Part shown: one piece after another, positions 60,233-64,000 of the stretch | Layout: every line of letters starts with the position of its first letter | How positions within the stretch are numbered: position 1 is the first letter of the stretch | DNA from: Rhynchopus sp. YZ270_cl-10 | Lineage: Eukaryota > Euglenozoa > Diplonemea > Diplonemida > Diplonemidae | Direction of reading: 5' to 3' | Assembly (NCBI GenBank): GCA_964035575.1 | Contig: OZ037834.1 | Coordinates: forward strand, 1,953,598-2,017,597 | Length of the DNA stretch: 64,000 nucleotides | Translations under genes and position numbers: made by a program | The notes under the pieces: generated by a model | Databases searched by the model: none | Seen by the model: the letters and a program-made list of their open reading frames with translations, nothing else | What the model was told of the DNA's origin: nothing

Positions 60233-60912
60233 AAAAAAGAGAAATTACGTATAAACGATGTTCCCTTTTTATCCCTTGATTCATATTTTTTTCCTTCTCA
60301 AAATAAGAAAGAAGGGAACATTTCGATTTGTACAGAAGCATCACCTTCCCCCATTTTAAATGCAACCACACCCACAGAAAATTATGTTTTATTTTTGTTC
60401 CGTATAATTTCACGCCCACACAGTTTTTTTTTTTTTGATTTTTTTCGCCGTGCTTTTTTACACTTTCACTAATGACTCAAATGGTCCCCATTATCATACG
60501 CATGTTCTGTATTTTTATCCCCCTCTTTTTTTCTTTTTTTTTTGGACAACCCAACTGAGAGCCCGAGGCGTTTTACCTCTGTGTGAGGAACTACCTACAC
60601 CTGCAACCCCCCTTTTTTTTTGGAGGTGGTTTTTTTTGGGTGTCTTTTCATAGCGAAGTTCAGGTGAACTAAACAGAGTGATTTGTGTCACCTTACTTCT
60701 TTATTTAGGCACATTGGCGTGTTGTGCAAGAGTCAAAACTTGAATGTGAACCACGAACCGTATAGCTTTTCCAGGGTAACAAAACATTTTTAATTTGTGC
60801 TTTGAATGAGTTATGTTCGATATTCCACAGCAAAAGAAAGAAGGAATACATTCCTTTTTTTATACAAAATCGTGGCCGCTCTCTCTTTTTTTCTGTCTTT
60901 TTTATTCTCTTA

Positions 60913-60978
60913 TGGTGCTTTTCGGAAATCGGTCAACCTGTCGGCGACCTGCCAATATCGACCCCTCCCGGAGCACCA
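60913..60978 (-). mobile_element. 66-bp element with TGGTGCT/AGCACCA ends
   Basis: An inverted relative of 55064-55131: TGGTGCTTTTCGG at the left, GACCCCTCCCGGAGCACCA at the right. Some flanking similarity (CTTCAGAG and a purine run) suggests that slightly more than the core is shared. Confidence 0.6.
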
Positions 60979-61023
60979 TCTTATTTGTTTGTTTTTTTTT
61001 TGTTCTCCTTTCTCTCCTCTGAA

Positions 61024-61060
61024 GTGGTAGCTCAGCACAAGCGGCGCTGGGCCACCTTTC
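61024..61060 (+). repeat. F3 hairpin repeat, copy e (changed stem)
   Basis: GTGGTAG, then CTCAGC (61031-61036), a 9-nt loop, GCTGGG (61046-61051), then CCACCTTTCG. Aligned to copies a and b, both stem sides changed and pairing is kept (one G-U). Confidence 0.6.
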
Positions 61061-61126
61061 GTATCTCTGCCAAAAAACGTTTCCCCCATTATTCTTTTGT
61101 GTTCTTCGTTTCTGTTAGCAAAAAAA

Positions 61127-61316
61127 GGGGGGGTTCCCCCCCTCTGTTACGCCAGGACCCCGCCTCCGCCTGCTTCTGTTCCTGACCTTGTGTCTGTTCG
61201 TGTGCCTGCCACTCAGCCAATAGCTGGCGAATCCGGCATCGCGCCGTGACAGTGTTGGTGGTGGTGTTTTTTGAGGTGCATTGGAGGGAATGGAGGGGGG
61301 GGGGGGGGGGGGGGGG
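61127..61316. other. G/C homopolymers: GGGGGGG-TT-CCCCCCC and a long G-run
   Basis: A perfect G7/C7 hairpin at about 61127-61142 and an unbroken G-run of about 21 near 61296-61316, followed directly by a T-run. Run lengths are prone to sequencing error. The stretch between them is higher in GC than its surroundings but codes for nothing recognisable. Confidence 0.5.
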
Positions 61317-61410
61317 CTTTTTTTTTGTTTCATTTGTACATTTAGTGCACCCTATTATACCATTAAGTGACTAAATTTGAGGCTTGGGGTAAGTACCAAC
61401 TTTTCCTTGG

Positions 61411-61900
61411 TGACTGCGTCTGCAAGATGCGCGGTCCTGATCTGAATCTTCAACTTTTGTTGAAGGTTCTTTTTTCTCCTTATTTTTTTTGCACAACTTC
61501 TCTTTTAAGTCTAATATGTAATTTCTTGCCCTGCATCTAGATGCATTCGTATATTACGCTCACTTTCTAAGATGTATGTGTGCAATGTAAATGGCACATT
61601 CGTCCGTTAAAGTATCTTTCTTTCTGGTGACCGCGTCTGCAAACTGTGTGGTCCGATCTGACCTTTTTTTTCCTCCTTATTTTTTCTCCTTGTTTGCACA
61701 ACTTCTCTGTTAAGTCTAATTTCTTGCCCTGCATCTAGATGCATTCGTATATTACGCTCACTTTCTAAGATGTATGTGCACAATGTAAATGGCACATTCA
61801 TCCGTTAAAGTATCTTTCTTTCTGGTGACCGCGTCTGCAAGATGCGTGGTCCGATATGAACTTCATCTTTTTGATGAAGGTTTTTCCTCCTTTCCTATTC
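61411..61900 (+). repeat. Tandem repeat, three units of about 200 bp
   Basis: TGAC(T/C)GCGTCTGCAA recurs at 61411, 61628 and 61826 (periods 217 and 198). Between them the block TTCTTGCCCTGCATCTAGAT, GCATTCGTATATTACGCTCA and CTTTCTAAGATGTATGTG is nearly unchanged. Unit 1 has a hairpin CTTCAAC/GTTGAAG near 61449, unit 3 has CTTCATC/GATGAAG near 61861, and unit 2 lacks it. Confidence 0.8.
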
Positions 61901-61911
61901 CCCCCCCTCCT

Positions 61912-61986
61912 TGACTAAGCTTTTTTGTAGGTTCATCTTACCTTTGTCTTTTAAGGTGACGAAAAGCAGAGGCTTCAGTTATTATA
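61912..61986 (+). repeat. F3-like repeat, rearranged
   Basis: GACTAAGC and GTTCATCTTA appear first, then AAGGTGACGAAAAGCAGAGG and CTTCAG with an AAGC/GCTT stem. The parts of F3 are present in an altered order. Confidence 0.5.
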
Positions 61987-62001
61987 GTTTTTTCCATATT
62001 T

Positions 62002-62059
62002 TGCCTGCAATCCGCTTGATGAAGCGGCGTTTTTTTTGCACTTTCAACTTCTCTTTTTT
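62002..62059 (+). repeat. F1 dispersed repeat, diverged
   Basis: TGCCTGCAATCCGCTTGATG, AAGCGGCG, a T-run, then GCACTTTCAACTTCTCTTTT. Confidence 0.6.
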
Positions 62060-62277
62060 GTGTATACCGTGTCTGTGTCCATTAGTCGTGTTCATGCGCA
62101 TCAAAATTTACTTCACTTTATTGGCTTGGATGTGAACGGGGTTGCGAAGGTCTCTTCGTCTGGTCCCCCACACAGCCCGTAACTAGTTTTACGCAGCTCC
62201 ATGTTTGTGTTCTCTCTTGAAAAAAAAAAAAAGCTTTTTTTTCTTCTTTTTTTTGATCGTGTGCAGATCTCCTTACG

Positions 62278-62376
62278 GTATTCGTACAAATTATGAACTG
62301 TAATAATGTTCGACCTTTTCAGGATTTTTTCTGGAAGTTCGACCTTTTTTTACGATAATTTTTTTTGTACGAATAC
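62278..62376. mobile_element. 99-bp inverted-repeat element
   Basis: GTATTCGTACAAATTAT at the left and ATAATTTTTTTTGTACGAAT at the right (ending AC). The interior has a direct repeat, GTTCGACCTTTT. No clear target duplication. Confidence 0.6.
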
Positions 62377-62898
62377 AGTACATTGCGTGTGTGTATTAAG
62401 AACTGCATACTCCAAACTAATTTCTTTTCAACGAAGAAATAGTGGGTGTTGACTGAACAGCCCATTTCATTGGGTCTTAGTCGCACCAAAAATACAATAT
62501 GGGAAAAGATAAAATACCCTGTTTCTGTGATAGCTTATTTGTGAACGTTTTCTTTTTTTAAAGCATTTGTGTATCGCAAACTCTGTTTGACTTTTCGACT
62601 TTTTTTTTTTGCTCAATGTGAGGATTCCTCTCTCAAGTTTTCTTTGTTATTTTTCTTTAGGCGCGTCTTTTGTACGAACATTTTCAAAATGTTCATTTTC
62701 TTTTGTTGCTGTACACCCGCTTGGGTCATCCCAACAGGTATTAACTATGATATTGTACTCGCTTCAACTCCCTTTTAAAAGATGTGCGTGCATGAGCACA
62801 TGCATATACAAGTTTTCTTTTAAAACGCAGACTGCCTTGCGTCCCACAAGGTATATGTTTGGATATATTTTTTTTTTTTTGGCAGTTTTCAGTGGTAT

Positions 62899-63048
62899 CA
62901 TGGATGTCCAAAGTACTTGAAGTATCCTTGATACGTATCTTCAAGTACTTGACTGTCATTTTGAGAGGAAAAAAAAGGGGGGGGGTCAAGTACTTCAAGT
63001 ACCATAAAAAATCCAAAAAAAGTACTTCAAGTACTTTGGACATCCATG
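62899..63048. mobile_element. MITE, 150 bp, with 26-bp perfect TIRs and 6-bp TSD
   Basis: Left TIR 62899-62924 (CATGGATGTCCAAAGTACTT and 6 more bases) is an exact reverse complement of right TIR 63023-63048. TGGTAT directly abuts both ends (62893-62898 and 63049-63054) as a target-site duplication. The interior repeats TCAAGTACTTCAAGTAC-type motifs. Non-autonomous DNA transposon; superfamily not assigned (ends are CA...TG). Confidence 0.85.
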
Positions 63049-63193
63049 TGGTATATTATCTTCCCTTTTTTTTGTGTTCCGCCGTCTTAGCTTGCAAAAC
63101 TTTACCCCTTTTACGTTATCTTCAGCTTACCTTGTGTTAAAGATGATTCACAGTACGACGTAGGTTCATCTCACCGAGGTTCTCTTTTTTGAG

Positions 63194-63260
63194 CAGTGCC
63201 TTTTGTGTCTGCTGGGTTCCCCTCGGGTGAGGTGTCTGCCCTTTTTCAATCTCTTTTTTT
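63194..63260 (+). repeat. F1 dispersed repeat, diverged
   Basis: AGTGCCTTTTGTGTCTGCTG, GGTGAGGTGTCTGCCC, TTTTTCAATCTCTTTTTT. Confidence 0.6.
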
Positions 63261-63912
63261 CTTTTTTTTTGTTTTTATTGCGATTATCACCCATATCACC
63301 ACCTTTCCCCCCCACTGAAGACCATCTCTTGGCATCAAGCCTGTATCTTCACAGCGCTTTTCTGAATGTGTACCCCTTTTCATCTGGTCAAATCAGATGT
63401 TTTTTTTTCTCGCTTTAAATTGCTTTCTTTTTCTTAAATCTGATTTTTTTTGCCTTGAAATTTGGTGAAGTTTAGTCAAATCAAATTCCATCAAATTCCA
63501 AAGAAAAATGAGGTAGTGAATTGAAAGCATGAAATTTAACATTAAAGAGTTGATGATTTTGTGTTAAACTTTTATGAAGCTTATGTTTTTTAGGGAGAGG
63601 TGCACTACAAGAGGGCATATCTTAAATGGCGACGAAGGCTTAGAATCAGTTTTTTATAAACTTTTTATTGAAAGTTTTCCTTTTCTGATGTCGGCCGCTG
63701 GGTCCCAATTACCCCCCTTTTTTGTTTGCTTCAAAATTTTTCTTTTTTTTTCTTGAAGTGATGTGGCTGAAACCAGCTTTGAAGAAGTCCACAAAAAGTG
63801 TACCTTTTTTGGGCTCAGCCACACCGTAAAGTACCTACCTTTTTAATAAGATGACTATTGCCGGGAGAGACGTAACTTCGTCTCAACCCTTTTCGTTTAT
63901 TGGTGTTCTGAA

Positions 63913-63950
63913 AAGTACCGATATTGCCAGGTCCCTGACAAAAGGTACTT
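63913..63950. repeat. Small palindromic element with AAGTACC/GGTACTT ends
   Basis: AAGTACC (63913-63919) and GGTACTT (63944-63950) flank CGATATTGCCAGGTCCCTGA. The core resembles the interior of the TGGTGCT elements at 55064 and 60913 (GATATTGGCAGGTCGCCGAC), but the ends differ. Confidence 0.5.
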
Positions 63951-64000
63951 GACAGATTTTCACACCATTTTGTTTTTTTATTTTATTTTATTTTTTCTGC

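Larger units (their letters stand above)
54955..64000. other. Gene-poor, repeat-rich 9-kb region
   Basis: AT-rich DNA with many T-runs and no convincing gene. Open frames are short and rich in Phe, Ser and Lys from homopolymers; the longest (55938-56729) has no recognisable domain. The recognisable contents are listed separately: F1-F4 repeats, six or more inverted-repeat elements, two local tandem repeats and an rRNA fragment. The stretches 56000-57100, 57600-57720 and 63300-63900 hold nothing I can identify. Confidence 0.75.

Overview
The window is nuclear DNA of a eukaryote, most likely a single-celled alga or other protist. The evidence is GT-AG introns in an Ariadne-type ubiquitin ligase gene, very large intron-free secreted-protein genes with Pro/Thr-rich linkers, a nuclear-type large-subunit rRNA fragment, and AT-rich intergenic DNA full of homopolymers and short dispersed repeats. 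A dihydroxy-acid dehydratase gene implies that the organism makes its own branched-chain amino acids. I cannot name the lineage. All seven confidently called genes lie on the + strand.

Positions 1-39570 are a tandem array with a 14,248-bp unit. Each unit holds one giant gene (4,022 codons in units 2 and 3) plus about 2.2 kb of intergenic DNA. Unit 1 is cut by the left window edge. Units 2 and 3 keep one constant offset throughout and look identical wherever compared. Unit 1 differs in carrying one extra copy of an internal 2,538-bp (846-residue) repeat. The encoded protein is secreted: signal peptide, disulfide-rich repeats, Pro/Thr hinge, a long unassigned region, a run with Cys at nearly every fifth residue, 7 or 10 HYR-like Ig-fold double modules, and a His-rich C-terminal domain. 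The array ends at 39570 and runs into a diverged copy of its own intergenic and promoter DNA (39571-40565) with no giant gene behind it.

From 40807 to 54954 there are five unrelated + strand genes: a four-exon Ariadne-type RBR E3 ligase, a DUF3754/TMEM143-like protein, dihydroxy-acid dehydratase, a small acidic protein, and a Pro-rich multi-pass membrane protein. The last shares its Pro/Thr hinge style with the giant protein. The spacers between these genes carry several dispersed repeat families, called F1 to F4 below, and short inverted-repeat (MITE-like) elements. One such element interrupts an F1 repeat just upstream of the dehydratase gene.

Positions 54955-64000 have no convincing gene. 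They hold more F1-F4 copies, several MITE-like elements (one of 150 bp with perfect 26-bp terminal inverted repeats and a 6-bp target duplication), local tandem repeats, and a decayed fragment of nuclear large-subunit rRNA on the - strand.

Nothing ties the genes into one pathway. The notable themes are recent, homogenised amplification of a giant surface or matrix protein gene with repeat-number variation inside it, and a set of strand-biased intergenic repeats, one of which (F3) keeps a hairpin while its stem sequence changes.
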